This document shows, piece after piece, positions 20,973-29,371 of a DNA stretch of 64,000 nucleotides. The notes beneath the pieces are model-generated. The model was not told where the DNA came from and ran no database searches. It saw nothing but the letters and a program-made list of their open reading frames with translations. The position numbers were made by a program, and so were the translations under genes. Source of the DNA: Pseudomonadota bacterium (GTDB lineage Bacteria; Desulfobacterota; Binatia; Binatales; Binataceae); assembly GCA_021324755.1 (NCBI GenBank), contig JAJPIL010000014.1, forward strand, positions 310,001 through 374,000, written 5' to 3'. Each line of letters opens with the position of its first letter. Position 1 is the first letter of the stretch.

Positions 20973-22673
20973 TCAGTCGAGAGAAAAGACGAAGAGCGTT
21001 CCGCCTTCTGGAGTTCCGGCTGCGATCATCCGTTGACCGAGCTCACCGAAGTAGCTGGGAATCGCGGACAACTTCCCTGCGACTACAGCGACGTATTGTT
21101 TGCCGTCAACCAGATAAGTCATCGGAGCCGCCGCGATTCCGTTGCCGGTGTAGAACTGCCACAGAAGCTTTCCAGTGCGGGCGTCGCGGGCGTTGAAGTA
21201 ACCTTCCCAGTCGCCGTTGAACACAAGGCCGCCACCAGTCGCAAGAACGCCGCCATTAGCTGGCCACGGCTCCTTGACGCTCCATACTTCGCGGTGAGTG
21301 GTCGGGTCGATAGCGATCAGTTTGCCGAGATAACCGCCCGGACCAGCCAGCGTGCTGTTTTCGGTGCCGAGGTAGAAGTTGCCGCGATGGTACTCGATCT
21401 TCTGCTCCTTAATATCCTGGCACATGTTGTTGCTATTGATATAAAGCAAGCCGGTCTGTGGGCTAAAAGCCATTGGTTCCCAGCTTTTACCGCCATAAAT
21501 GTGCGGGCAGACGTACTTGGCGTCGTGGGTAAAGGTTGGACGCTTGTCCGGGTTCTCCACAGGGCGCTTGAGCGAGATATCCCAGCGTCTGGCCCAGTTT
21601 ACGAAGACGTACGGTTCGGCCGACATCAGCTTGCCGTTGCGGCGGTCGGCCACGAACAGAAAGCCGCACTTGCCCGCGTCGAGCAAGGCCGGGACGGTCT
21701 TGCCGTCAACTCTAAGGTTTGCCAGAGTCGGCGCCGTTGCGTCATAGTCCCAGGCGTCGTTCGGCACTTCTTGGAAGTACCACGCCATCTTGCCCGTATC
21801 CGGGTCAACTGCGATCACGCTCGAGGAGTAAAGGTTCGTGTACCGGCCGAAGTCCGAGCTATCCGGAGCGCGCGGCGCCACCGCCCATGGCGCGGGATTG
21901 CCGGTACCCCAATAGGTAAGGTTCAGTTCTGGGTCGTATGCCCCGATATCCCAGATCACGGCGCCACCGCGCTTCCAGCTATCGCCCTTCCACGTATCGT
22001 TACCACGTTCGCCTGGTCCCGGGATGGTGTAGATCCGCCACACAAGCTTACCGGTGGCCTGGTCGTAAGCCTGTAGCATCCCGCGCGCGCCGAACTCGCC
22101 TCCATTGATCCCAGTGATCACTTTATCGTGAATCGGCAGCGGTGGGGCGGTTATTTCCATGCCGGCTTTGTAGTCCGCAACTTGCGTTTTCCAAAGTTCG
22201 CGCCCGGTGTAAGCATCCAGGGCCACCAAATATCCGTCCAAACGCCCGACGAACACTCGCCCGTTGGCGAAGGCCGCGCCGCGATTATCGCCGCCGCAGC
22301 AGTTGTACGCGAGCACGTCCTTGGGAACGTTGCTGTCGTAGCGCCATTTTATCTTGCCCGTCTTGGCGTCGATGGCGTAGACGTACTGGGGCCCCTGTGA
22401 AGTGGTTACGTAGAGTGTATTGCCAGCCATAACGGGCGTAGTTTGATAATCTTTGAGCACCCCCAGCGAAACCGTATAAGCCACGTGCAGGCGCGACACA
22501 TTGCCCGTGTTGATTTGGTCAAGCGGGCTGTAATGGTCGTTAGCGTAGCTGCCCCCGTAGATCGGCCATTCGCCAGCCGAATTTTGCGCTCGTACGCTCG
22601 AGCCTACTGCAAGAATTACAATGAGTGCTAATGCCGCTGCCCAGATCTTGCGCGCGTTGTTCCCTTTTCCCAC
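20973..22673 (-). CDS. xoxF: PQQ-dependent alcohol dehydrogenase, XoxF-like (lanthanide type)
   Basis: A periplasmic quinoprotein that oxidises methanol or a related alcohol. I start at GTG 22673, preceded by GGAGGGAGG, giving 566 residues with signal peptide 1-29 (VRAQ); the open frame to 22913 is extension. Key residues in that numbering are the vicinal disulfide Cys125-Cys126 (NCCGGDNRG), Glu193 (GGEFGARG) and Asn259 (GTGNPAPW). The pair Asp309 and Asp311 lies in AWDYDA. The second Asp is the mark of lanthanide-binding XoxF; calcium MxaF has Ala there. Tryptophan-docking repeats such as AYTGRELWK are present. It is somewhat short for XoxF (about 600), so a lanthanide ethanol-type enzyme is an alternative. 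No pqq genes are in the window. Confidence 0.85.
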   Translation of the reverse strand: MGKGNNARKIWAAALALIVILAVGSSVRAQNSAGEWPIYGGSYANDHYSPLDQINTGNVSRLHVAYTVSLGVLKDYQTTPVMAGNTLYVTTSQGPQYVYAIDAKTGKIKWRYDSNVPKDVLAYNCCGGDNRGAAFANGRVFVGRLDGYLVALDAYTGRELWKTQVADYKAGMEITAPPLPIHDKVITGINGGEFGARGMLQAYDQATGKLVWRIYTIPGPGERGNDTWKGDSWKRGGAVIWDIGAYDPELNLTYWGTGNPAPWAVAPRAPDSSDFGRYTNLYSSSVIAVDPDTGKMAWYFQEVPNDAWDYDATAPTLANLRVDGKTVPALLDAGKCGFLFVADRRNGKLMSAEPYVFVNWARRWDISLKRPVENPDKRPTFTHDAKYVCPHIYGGKSWEPMAFSPQTGLLYINSNNMCQDIKEQKIEYHRGNFYLGTENSTLAGPGGYLGKLIAIDPTTHREVWSVKEPWPANGGVLATGGGLVFNGDWEGYFNARDARTGKLLWQFYTGNGIAAAPMTYLVDGKQYVAVVAGKLSAIPSYFGELGQRMIAAGTPEGGTLFVFSLD

Positions 22674-23091
22674 GATTGCCAGTCCTCCCTCCGAATGATT
22701 CTGCCTCTGTGGCGTTGCTGCTCGAGCAAGCCACGCAGCAACGAGCAGAACATCAATTCGCATAGCGCCTGCGACGCCAAAACGCAAGCGCCTACACATA
22801 GAAAGCGTACCATGCGTTGTTAGAGCGCAAGCCTCTAGCGCATAGAAGGTGTACCTTGCGTTGCAAAAGCTCTCGTGCGAAGAGGCCGGGCCAGTCAAGC
22901 GCGTGACAGCCAACCTTTTGCCGCCAGTCTGCGAGAATGTGCGTCGGGCAAGCTATCGATAGCCTTGCTCGGGCCTTTTAAGCGGCGTCAGCGCCTGCAA
23001 ACAGCCCAACGTATGCTCGCTTTGGCTACGCGCGAACTGTTTCGGCGATAGAGCTCACGCCGTCAGGCGAGCGATTAGACGCGATTAAAAC
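22674..23091. other. Upstream region of the XoxF-like gene
   Basis: About 420 bases between the dehydrogenase start and the stop of the amidotransferase gene, both on the minus strand. It should hold the xox promoter. Its notable feature is the tandem imperfect repeat at 22783-22869, 110-200 bases before the start codon. No coding sequence or RNA gene is seen. Confidence 0.5.
22783..22869. repeat. Imperfect tandem duplication (43/44 bases) upstream of xoxF
   Basis: Two adjoining units, 22783-22825 and 22826-22869, both begin CGCAAGC. They share CATAGAA at the same place and then GTACC(A/T)TGCGTTG. By hand alignment about 33 of 44 positions agree with one single-base gap. Spacing of 43-44 bases is close to four helical turns, so two proteins could bind on one face. 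A regulatory role is inferred from position only. Confidence 0.65.
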
Positions 23092-23808
23092 TTAAAGCTT
23101 TGCCGCGTCGTGAACCATGTCGGACCAGCGCCCAAAGACTGTTTCGGCAAGCTTTTCCAAAGTTGGCAGGTAACGGTCGGTTGATGCCAGAATGTCGTGG
23201 GCCGTCAATCCCACTTTAGCCAAGCTTTTAGCTCCGCTCTTGAGCATTCCCTCGATCACCTCGCGGGTGACTTCGAGATGGAATTGGAAACCGTAGGCGA
23301 CCTCACCGTACCGAAAGGCCTGATAAGGCGTGAGAGCCGAACTTGCTAGTGCAATCGCCCCTTGAGGCAGCTCGAAGTAGTCCTGATGCCAGTGAAAGGC
23401 TACGAGCGATGACCCTAGGCCCGCAAACAATCGGTCCGCGCCCGCGTCAGCCGAAAGCCGCACCTCATGCCATCCTACCTCGAGTTGTTCAGCGCGATCC
23501 ACTTTGGCCCCTAGAACCGCAGCCAGCAGCTGGGCGCCCAAACATACGCCCAGAATCGGCATCCCGGCTCGCAAAGCGGCCTCGATTAGGCGCATCTCCT
23601 CCCGCAAAAAAGGGTACTTTTCCTGCTCATAAACGCCCATGGGGCCGCCAAGAACGATAAGACCGCAGGCCGCGCCCAGCTCAGCCGGTACTGCTCCTCC
23701 TTCGTAGACGCGCACGTATTGCCAGGCGTGGCCGCCGGTTTCGAGAGCGTCCGCAATAGTGCCTAAGGCTTCAAGTGGTGTGTGCTGAACAACCAATACT
23801 TTCGGCAT
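23092..23808 (-). CDS. Class I glutamine amidotransferase-like protein
   Basis: A 238-residue cytosolic protein of the GMP-synthase-like GATase1 group. The nucleophile elbow is GVCLGAQ with Cys89, and the His177-Glu179 pair is in FQFHLEV, so the catalytic triad is complete. VLGGPMGVYEQEKYPFL is typical of stand-alone members found next to many unrelated genes. The synthetase partner is not here, and some relatives act as gamma-glutamyl hydrolases or transferases. It lies upstream of the xox genes on the same strand, 418 bases away, with no sign of co-transcription. Confidence 0.88.
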   Translation of the reverse strand: MPKVLVVQHTPLEALGTIADALETGGHAWQYVRVYEGGAVPAELGAACGLIVLGGPMGVYEQEKYPFLREEMRLIEAALRAGMPILGVCLGAQLLAAVLGAKVDRAEQLEVGWHEVRLSADAGADRLFAGLGSSLVAFHWHQDYFELPQGAIALASSALTPYQAFRYGEVAYGFQFHLEVTREVIEGMLKSGAKSLAKVGLTAHDILASTDRYLPTLEKLAETVFGRWSDMVHDAAKL

Positions 23809-24064
23809 CGATAAGGATCCTCAACGTCGGTTCGCGAATTGGCTCAATTGGAGAAAAAGCGTTTCTGCTATGGCTATCGGCTTCACGCATATTTGCGACA
23901 GTCACACTGGTTAGCAATTATCAGCTGCAACCGAAGCCACTAGTGTCAAAGTTTAGCAGAACACGTAGCGCTCGCTGAAAATAAGAAATTCTGGTGCCGT
24001 TTTGAAACGTGCATCCAGAACGTGCATCCAGAATCATAGCCGCGAAAGCCGAAGCTGGACGCTT

Positions 24065-25138
24065 TTATAGCAAAAGGCCTTGCTTTGTTCGTCCAAGATG
24101 AGAGTAGGCGCGCGGACTTGCGACCCGACCCCGCGCCGTGCGGGCGATAAAACCTTCCTGCAGCAGATACGGCTCGTAGACCTCTTCGATCGTGTCGCGC
24201 TCTTCGCCGACCGCCGCTGCCAAGCTTTCGACGCCTACAGGGCCGCCGCCGAATTTGTCGACGATTGCTTCCAGAATCGCTCGGTCCATTCGATCGAACC
24301 CGCAAGAGTCGATGCCGAGAAGTTCGAGCCCCCGCTCAGCGATTTCGCGCGTGATGGTCGGCGCACCTTCTACTTGAGCGAAGTCGCGCACCCTGCGCAA
24401 AAGCCGGTTGGCGATACGCGGAGTTCCGCGCGAGCGCTTGGCGATCTCCTGCGCCGCGTCGTCTTCGATAGCAGTATTTAGGAGGCGAGCCGAGCGGCGT
24501 ACGATCACAGCGAGCTCCTCGCGCGTGTAGAACTGGAGATGAAATGTCTGGCCGAAGCGGTCGCGCAGCGGCGAGCTGAGCAGCCCCGCCCGCGTCGTTG
24601 CGCCGATCAGAGTAAACGGTTTTATCGCAAGGCGCATCGTTCGTGCACTCGGGCCGCGTCCGACCACGATGTTGAGCTCGAAGTCTTCCATCGCCGGATA
24701 CAGAACTTCCTCGACCGCCCGAGGCAACCGAAGGATCTCGTCGATGAATAAAACGTCACCCCGCTCAAGGTCGTTCACGATCGCAGCAAGGTCGCCCGCG
24801 CGTTCGATCGCCGGACCTGAGGTGACGCGCAAGTTAACGCCCATCTCGCGGGCAATTATGTGGGCAAGGGTCGTTTTGCCCAGACCGGGCGGGCCAGCGA
24901 AAAGAATATGCTCGAGCACGTCCGCGCGTTTGCGCGCTGCTTCGATCGCGATGGATAGAACTTTTTTGACTTGCTCCTGACCGACGAACTCCTCGAGGCT
25001 ACGCGGTCTGAGGGTGAAGTCGGTTACCCGCTCCTCGTCGGTCGGCTTCGAGACGACAAGGCTCTGAGCTCGAGTCGGTTGACTCTCGCCAGAAGTTTCG
25101 GTCGAGACTACCCGTGAACGTCGACTTTTACCTTTCAC
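24065..25138 (-). CDS. ruvB: Holliday junction branch migration ATPase RuvB
   Basis: The hexameric AAA+ motor that drives branch migration with RuvA. In 357 residues it has a 35-residue basic lead, Walker [10 protein letters not shown] at 82-90 and Walker B LFIDE at 130-134. It also has the arginine-finger region SSPLRDRFG and a C-terminal winged helix. One oddity: the normally constant DEIHRL motif reads DEILRL, so Leu136 replaces the His next to Walker B. It starts 11 bases inside the ruvA 3' end, so the pair is co-translated. All else is standard. Confidence 0.96.
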   Translation of the reverse strand: MKGKSRRSRVVSTETSGESQPTRAQSLVVSKPTDEERVTDFTLRPRSLEEFVGQEQVKKVLSIAIEAARKRADVLEHILFAGPPGLGKTTLAHIIAREMGVNLRVTSGPAIERAGDLAAIVNDLERGDVLFIDEILRLPRAVEEVLYPAMEDFELNIVVGRGPSARTMRLAIKPFTLIGATTRAGLLSSPLRDRFGQTFHLQFYTREELAVIVRRSARLLNTAIEDDAAQEIAKRSRGTPRIANRLLRRVRDFAQVEGAPTITREIAERGLELLGIDSCGFDRMDRAILEAIVDKFGGGPVGVESLAAAVGEERDTIEEVYEPYLLQEGFIARTARGRVASPRAYSHLGRTKQGLLL

Positions 25139-25739
25139 CGAGCAACAGCGCCAATGATTTCCGAATCAGCGTCTCGAGATCGATCTCGTCGCTGGAGCTT
25201 CGCGGAGCCGCTTTTTCGACCGCGCGCCGCGCCTCCTGAGGTTTATAGCCTAGATTGACCAGCGCCGAAACGGCATCTTCCAAAAGCGTCGGCTTGCCAT
25301 CGCTCGCCGAACGGGCATTTGGCGAAGCTCCCAGCAAAATTTCGGTTTTGTCTCGCAGCTCGCGCACGATTCGTTCGGCCACTTTGGCGCCTACTCCGGG
25401 CACGGCGTCGAGCAAGCCGACGTCTTCGCGTCCGATTGCGCTTGCGAGCTCCTCGGCACTGAAAGCCGACAAGATCGCCAGCGCCAGTTTCGGCCCGACC
25501 TGTTGCACCTGCATCAATAGCTCGAAGGCGCGCTTTTCGCCCAGGCTTGAAAATCCGTACAGCGCCACACTGTCCTCGCGCACGACCTGACGAATTTCAA
25601 GCCGGGCGAACTCTCCCACTTGGGGCAGCTTATGGTACGTAGAAAGCGGAACGAATACTTCGTACCCTACGCCGCCTGTTTCAATAACGACCCGGCCGGG
25701 TTCGCGATATTGGATTTTGCCGCACAGGCTCGCAATCAT
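25128..25739 (-). CDS. ruvA: Holliday junction DNA helicase subunit RuvA
   Basis: RuvA binds four-way junctions as a tetramer and loads RuvB. The 203 residues have the three usual parts. The OB-fold domain I ([11 protein letters not shown]...[16 protein letters not shown]) comes first, then the helix-hairpin-helix domain II with [10 protein letters not shown] and [13 protein letters not shown]. The small C-terminal domain III ([15 protein letters not shown]) binds RuvB. Its 3' end overlaps ruvB by 11 bases. A HIBADH-family gene lies between it and ruvC. Confidence 0.96.
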   Translation of the reverse strand: MIASLCGKIQYREPGRVVIETGGVGYEVFVPLSTYHKLPQVGEFARLEIRQVVREDSVALYGFSSLGEKRAFELLMQVQQVGPKLALAILSAFSAEELASAIGREDVGLLDAVPGVGAKVAERIVRELRDKTEILLGASPNARSASDGKPTLLEDAVSALVNLGYKPQEARRAVEKAAPRSSSDEIDLETLIRKSLALLLGER

Positions 25740-25897
25740 AAGGTCAGCTTTTTAACCTTTGCATTGCCTGCTTTAAATCAAGCCTAGATTTGCTCGCTTG
25801 CATCAGCCAGCCCGCGACCCGCGTGTCAGAACTCTGCGGCCTTGTTAAACCATCCAAGTTTCAAGGCAGCCCTGATTTTTTGGCTGGAACTTGGCTG

Positions 25898-26779
25898 TTA
25901 GCTATCGGTCAGAAGCTTAATCAAACTGCACGTGTCCCATCGCCCTCCGCCGAGCTTTTGAACCTTGGCGTAGAACTGGTCGACCAGAGCCGTAACCGGC
26001 AGCAGCGCGCCATTGCTGCGCGCCTCCTCCAGGCATATGCTCAAGTCTTTTCTCATCCAGTCAACTGCGAAACCGAAGTCGAAGCTGCCTTCGACCATCG
26101 CTCGCCATCGGTTCTCCATCTGCCACGACTGCGCTGCCCCTTTTGAGATCACGCTGACGACGCGCTCGACGTCAAGCCCCGCTCGCATTGCGAAGTTCAA
26201 ACCCTCGGCAAGTCCTTGGAGAAGGCCGGCGATACAGATTTGGTTGACCATTTTGGTCAGCTGACCAGCGCCCGTAGGTCCCATAAGCGTGATCGCCCGT
26301 CCGTAGCACGCCATCACCGGCTCCGCTCTGGCGAAAACTTCGGGTTTGCCGCCGACCATAATCGCAAGCGTGCCGTTCTCTGCGCCGGATTGGCCGCCGG
26401 ACACGGGCGCGTCGAGCACCTCGATTCCGCGCTCGCCGGCGTATGTAGCAAGCTCACGTTCGACCTTCGCCGACGCGGTGGTGTGATCGACGAAGATAGT
26501 GCCAACTTTCATTGTGGCAAACACTCCCGTGTCGCCAAGCGTGACCTGTCTTAGGTCGTTGTCGTTTCCGACGCATGCAAACACCAGCTCTGCTTCTGCT
26601 GCCGCTTCGGCGGGAGTATGAGCCATCCTGCCCCCAAAGCGCTCTACCCAAGCTCGCGCCTTGCTTGCGGTTCGGTTGTACACGGTAACGTGATGGCCGG
26701 CTTTGGCAAGATGGCCTGCCATGGGAAACCCCATCACCCCAAGACCGATAAATGCAACTTTGCGCGAAGTGGCTTTCAT
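25898..26779 (-). CDS. NAD(P)-dependent beta-hydroxyacid dehydrogenase (HIBADH family)
   Basis: A 293-residue enzyme of the 3-hydroxyisobutyrate / tartronate semialdehyde / succinic semialdehyde reductase family. The nucleotide motif is FIGLGVMGFPMAGHL near residues 10-24. The substrate loop DAPVSGGQSGAENGTL and catalytic Lys in GAGQLTKMVNQ are intact. ATG 26779 follows GGGAGG, while the TTG at 26797 lies upstream of that site. The substrate cannot be assigned. It lies between ruvC and ruvA on the same strand, an unrelated insertion into the usual ruv cluster. Confidence 0.9.
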   Translation of the reverse strand: MKATSRKVAFIGLGVMGFPMAGHLAKAGHHVTVYNRTASKARAWVERFGGRMAHTPAEAAAEAELVFACVGNDNDLRQVTLGDTGVFATMKVGTIFVDHTTASAKVERELATYAGERGIEVLDAPVSGGQSGAENGTLAIMVGGKPEVFARAEPVMACYGRAITLMGPTGAGQLTKMVNQICIAGLLQGLAEGLNFAMRAGLDVERVVSVISKGAAQSWQMENRWRAMVEGSFDFGFAVDWMRKDLSICLEEARSNGALLPVTALVDQFYAKVQKLGGGRWDTCSLIKLLTDS

Positions 26780-26878
26780 CAGCGGATGCCTCCCCAATAA
26801 GAGCGTCCGAGCCTGCGCCTTGAAACACCTATGTTCGCAATTTTGTCTTAGAGCTCAGGCACCTGACAATCTAAAGGC

Positions 26879-27427
26879 TTAACTTCGTGCATAAGCCAGT
26901 TTGGCGTGCCTAGCGCTGTTCGAGGGCATCCGGGAGAGGTAAATATGACACAGGGCGAGCGCAAGGGCGTCAGCGGCGTCGCTTGCAAGCTTAAGCGTGT
27001 CGTTGAGCTGCAGCGTCCGCCGCACCATCGTTTCGACCTCCTGCTTTCCGGCTCTTCCATGGCCGGCGATCGCAAGTTTGACCTGAGAGGGCGGGTACTC
27101 GAACAGCGCCATCCCAGCCTCGGCTGCGGCGATCAGAGCAGTTGCGCGAGCTTCGCCTAAGCGAATCGCGGTACTCACGCTTGCGCCAAGGTAGGTTTTT
27201 TCCAGACACATCGCATCAGGGCGATGTTGTTGGATAACGGCGCGAAGTCCCAAGAAAATTTCATAAAGGCGCTCCGCAAACGGTCTGCCAGCGCGCGGCC
27301 GCAAAACCCCGGAGATTACATGGCGTATTTCCTGGGGCCCTCGTTCCACGACCCCGAAGCCAGTAGCTATCGAACCTGGATCGACTCCCATCACGCGAAT
27401 TCGAGCAATATTTCGCCTGGTCGTCAT
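26879..27427 (-). CDS. ruvC: Holliday junction resolvase RuvC
   Basis: The endonuclease that cuts Holliday junctions symmetrically. All four metal-binding acids are visible in 182 residues: Asp16 (MGVDPGS), Glu76 (CLEKTYLG), and Asp150 with Asp153 (LASDAADALALALCH). Spacing matches E. coli RuvC. It lies after yebC and before the HIBADH-family gene on the minus strand; a 457-base gap parts it from yebC. Confidence 0.95.
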   Translation of the reverse strand: MTTRRNIARIRVMGVDPGSIATGFGVVERGPQEIRHVISGVLRPRAGRPFAERLYEIFLGLRAVIQQHRPDAMCLEKTYLGASVSTAIRLGEARATALIAAAEAGMALFEYPPSQVKLAIAGHGRAGKQEVETMVRRTLQLNDTLKLASDAADALALALCHIYLSRMPSNSARHAKLAYARS

Positions 27428-27884
27428 AGGCTTGAGGCTTTGTTAAAGGCCCGATTGTGCTTGGTTGGCTCCAAGCGTAGCTCGGGGGAACAACTTTTTC
27501 GCCAGTCAAACTGGTGGCAGGCTATTGCGATAGGCTGAGGCTGGGGCTTATGGCGTGTTTTGCATGACACGCTTGAAAGTTTGCTCACAATTCACCGAGC
27601 GAGATAGTTGCTAGCCTCGCGCCAGTGATTTTCACAGTGAAGCTCGCGGCGCAAAAGGCACATCTCATTTGAGAGGTCGCCAGCCCAAAGCCTTCGAGGC
27701 GCACCGAAAGGCTAGCAATATCGTCGAAGGGCCTGAACGGAACAAGTCGGAGCTATCCTCACTACTGAAGGCAACCCTTTCTCGACTTTGCCGGACTCGC
27801 AATCTCGCGCAGGTAATCGAGGACGCCTGTCAGGCAAGACCGTCAATGGCAAAAAACCGCGCGGCCATTTTTGGCTCAGACGGA
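27428..27884. other. Intergenic stretch between yebC and ruvC
   Basis: About 457 bases. The yebC-proximal end holds a hairpin with a six-T tract (see 27851-27896). The rest has no convincing reading frame with a ribosome site, no tRNA and no repeat. A ruvC promoter must be assumed. Confidence 0.4.
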
Positions 27885-27896
27885 TCAAACCGCGGT
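27851..27896 (-). terminator. Candidate terminator of yebC
   Basis: On the minus strand AACCGCG, at the last codons of yebC, can pair with CGCGGTT about 30 bases later, which runs into a T-tract. A small GCCA/TGGC hairpin lies inside the loop. The stem starts in the coding sequence, which is unusual but not rare. Confidence 0.4.
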
Positions 27897-28637
27897 TAGT
27901 TGAGCCAACTCGGCCTCGTCGATGTCTATATTCGCCACGACATTTTGCACGTCGTCGTGGTCTTCGAGCTCCTCGATAAGTTTGAGCGCCTGCTCGGCGT
28001 CGTGCCGCGAGACTCGCACGGAGGTTTCTGGCGACAGCGCTATTTCGCCCTCGATAATTTTTATCCCGGCCTCTTCGATCGCCTTTCGCACTTGCGCGTA
28101 GTTTTCAGGAGCGGTCACCACCGTGAAAACGTCTCCCTCGAGGGTTACGTCCTCTGCGCCAGCTTCAAGAGCGATCTCCAAGAGCTTGTCTTCGGTTGTG
28201 GCCGATTTGTCGATCGTGATAAGGCCTTTTCGCTTGAACATCCAGGAGACGCATCCTGTTTCGCCCAGGTTGCCGCCGTAGCGCGAGAAAATATGGCGCA
28301 ACTCGGCCACGATGCGATTTCGGTTGTCGGTGAGGACCTCGACGATAATGGCTACTCCTCCCGGTCCGTAGCCCTCGTAGGTTGCCTGCTCGAGCTGTTC
28401 GCCGGTAAGTTCGCCGGCTCCGCGCTTGATTGCCCGTTCGATGTTTTCGCTGGGCATCGATTGTGCTTTGGCGGCGGCCACTGCGGCGCGCAGCCGAGGA
28501 TTTGCGTTCGGGTCCTTGCCGCCGAGCCGAGCGGCGATCGTTATCTCTTTGATCAATTTAGTAAACAGCTTGCCACGCTTGGCGTCGCGGGCAGCCTTTT
28601 TATGTTTGACCGAGCTCCATTTTGAGTGCCCAGACAT
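27885..28637 (-). CDS. yebC: YebC/PmpR-family protein
   Basis: A 250-residue member of the TACO1/YebC family. Members bind DNA as regulators in some bacteria, and more recent work ties them to ribosomes and relief of stalling at proline stretches. The start MSGHSKWSSVKHKKAARDAKRGKLFTK and the region GGKDPNANPRLRAAV are nearly invariant in the family. The gene often precedes ruvC, as here. The divergent exported-protein gene begins 132 bases away, with palindromes between. Confidence 0.95.
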   Translation of the reverse strand: MSGHSKWSSVKHKKAARDAKRGKLFTKLIKEITIAARLGGKDPNANPRLRAAVAAAKAQSMPSENIERAIKRGAGELTGEQLEQATYEGYGPGGVAIIVEVLTDNRNRIVAELRHIFSRYGGNLGETGCVSWMFKRKGLITIDKSATTEDKLLEIALEAGAEDVTLEGDVFTVVTAPENYAQVRKAIEEAGIKIIEGEIALSPETSVRVSRHDAEQALKLIEELEDHDDVQNVVANIDIDEAELAQLTAV

Positions 28638-28710
28638 TATTTCTACTCAAGCCTCCGACGATGGTTTTAAGGCAGGAGCAATCCGACTCAAAGCGCGCCA
28701 CTTTCCTCAT

Positions 28711-28744
28711 TAACATGTTATGCGTCTAAAGTGAACGCTCACTT
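28711..28744. promoter_or_regulatory. Two palindromes in the yebC / exported-protein divergent promoter region
   Basis: TAACATGTTA at 28711-28720 is a perfect ten-base palindrome. Nine bases on, AAGTGA-ACGC-TCACTT at 28729-28744 is an inverted repeat with six-base arms and a four-base centre, of the size usual for TetR- or GntR-type operators. They lie 73 bases upstream of yebC and 25 bases upstream of the gene at 28770. No regulator gene is adjacent; binding is inference. Confidence 0.5.
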
Positions 28745-28769
28745 GCGGGGCCTTGAGCTTTAGCACAGG

Positions 28770-29342
28770 ATGCTTCGCAGCACGGCGCGAATTGCCGTAT
28801 CATCGTTGACTGCCGCAGTGATGAACCGGGGCAAAGCTTTGGCGCTTTACGCGGCTGTTTTTTGCAGCTGTTGGGGATGTTTTTATGCCCCCAAGGACAA
28901 GCCGCCGCCCACGACCCAGACCAGCATCGAGCTTCCCGTGCCTTACGATCTCGCCTTTCAGGCCGTGGTGGAACTGGCAAAGCGCAACCATTTTCAGGTT
29001 TACGCCGACGATCCTTCAGTCGGCATCGTCGAGGCTCAGGCCAGGGGATTTGCTTCGGCTGACGCGGATTGTGGGGAAGTTAGGACGGGACTGGGACGAA
29101 TCGCTGCAATGCCGTCAGAGGACGCATCGGCGGTGTACAACTTTTACGTAGCGCCGACCGGCCATCGCAGCAGCTCGGTTGCCGTCCAAGCAGTATTCTC
29201 CACACCAGTGACGGTCCCCTTTCATCCGCCACAAAGCGTAACGTGTGTGTCGCGAGGTACAGCCGAGAAGCGCCTTTTAAACCAGGTGCGGGAGATCGCG
29301 CTTTCACTCCATCGCCCGGCCTTTAAGAAGTCCAAGGAGTAG
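28770..29342 (+). CDS. Putative exported or lipoprotein, unknown function
   Basis: A 190-residue reading frame with an N-terminal hydrophobic segment containing several Cys (AVFCSCWGC). Starts at ATG 28770 or ATG 28821 are both possible; the later one gives a normal-length signal sequence. The lipobox is not canonical, so lipidation is uncertain. The mature part has LPVPYDLAFQAVVELAKRNHFQVYADDPSVGIVEA. This resembles small lipoproteins in which a helix is followed by a strand pair, but no family name is justified. It is divergent from yebC and converges on the GNAT gene, with a shared hairpin at 29344. Confidence 0.65.
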   Translation: MLRSTARIAVSSLTAAVMNRGKALALYAAVFCSCWGCFYAPKDKPPPTTQTSIELPVPYDLAFQAVVELAKRNHFQVYADDPSVGIVEAQARGFASADADCGEVRTGLGRIAAMPSEDASAVYNFYVAPTGHRSSSVAVQAVFSTPVTVPFHPPQSVTCVSRGTAEKRLLNQVREIALSLHRPAFKKSKE

Positions 29343-29343
29343 C

Positions 29344-29359
29344 GCGAAAAGCCTTTCGC
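29344..29359. terminator. Hairpin between convergent genes
   Basis: GCGAAA-AGCC-TTTCGC, a perfect six-base stem with a four-base loop, lies between the convergent stops at 29342 and 29372. A pyrimidine-rich tract follows on the plus strand. It may end transcription from both sides; stability is modest. Confidence 0.35.
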
Positions 29360-29371
29360 TCGCGCTCTTTC

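Noticed and set aside
20925-22076. 383-codon open frame on the plus strand
   Set aside because: It lies antisense to the well-supported XoxF-like gene; the protein has no family features and reflects codon bias of the real gene.
27900-28625. 241-codon open frame on the plus strand
   Set aside because: Antisense over almost all of yebC, with no ribosome site or recognisable domain.
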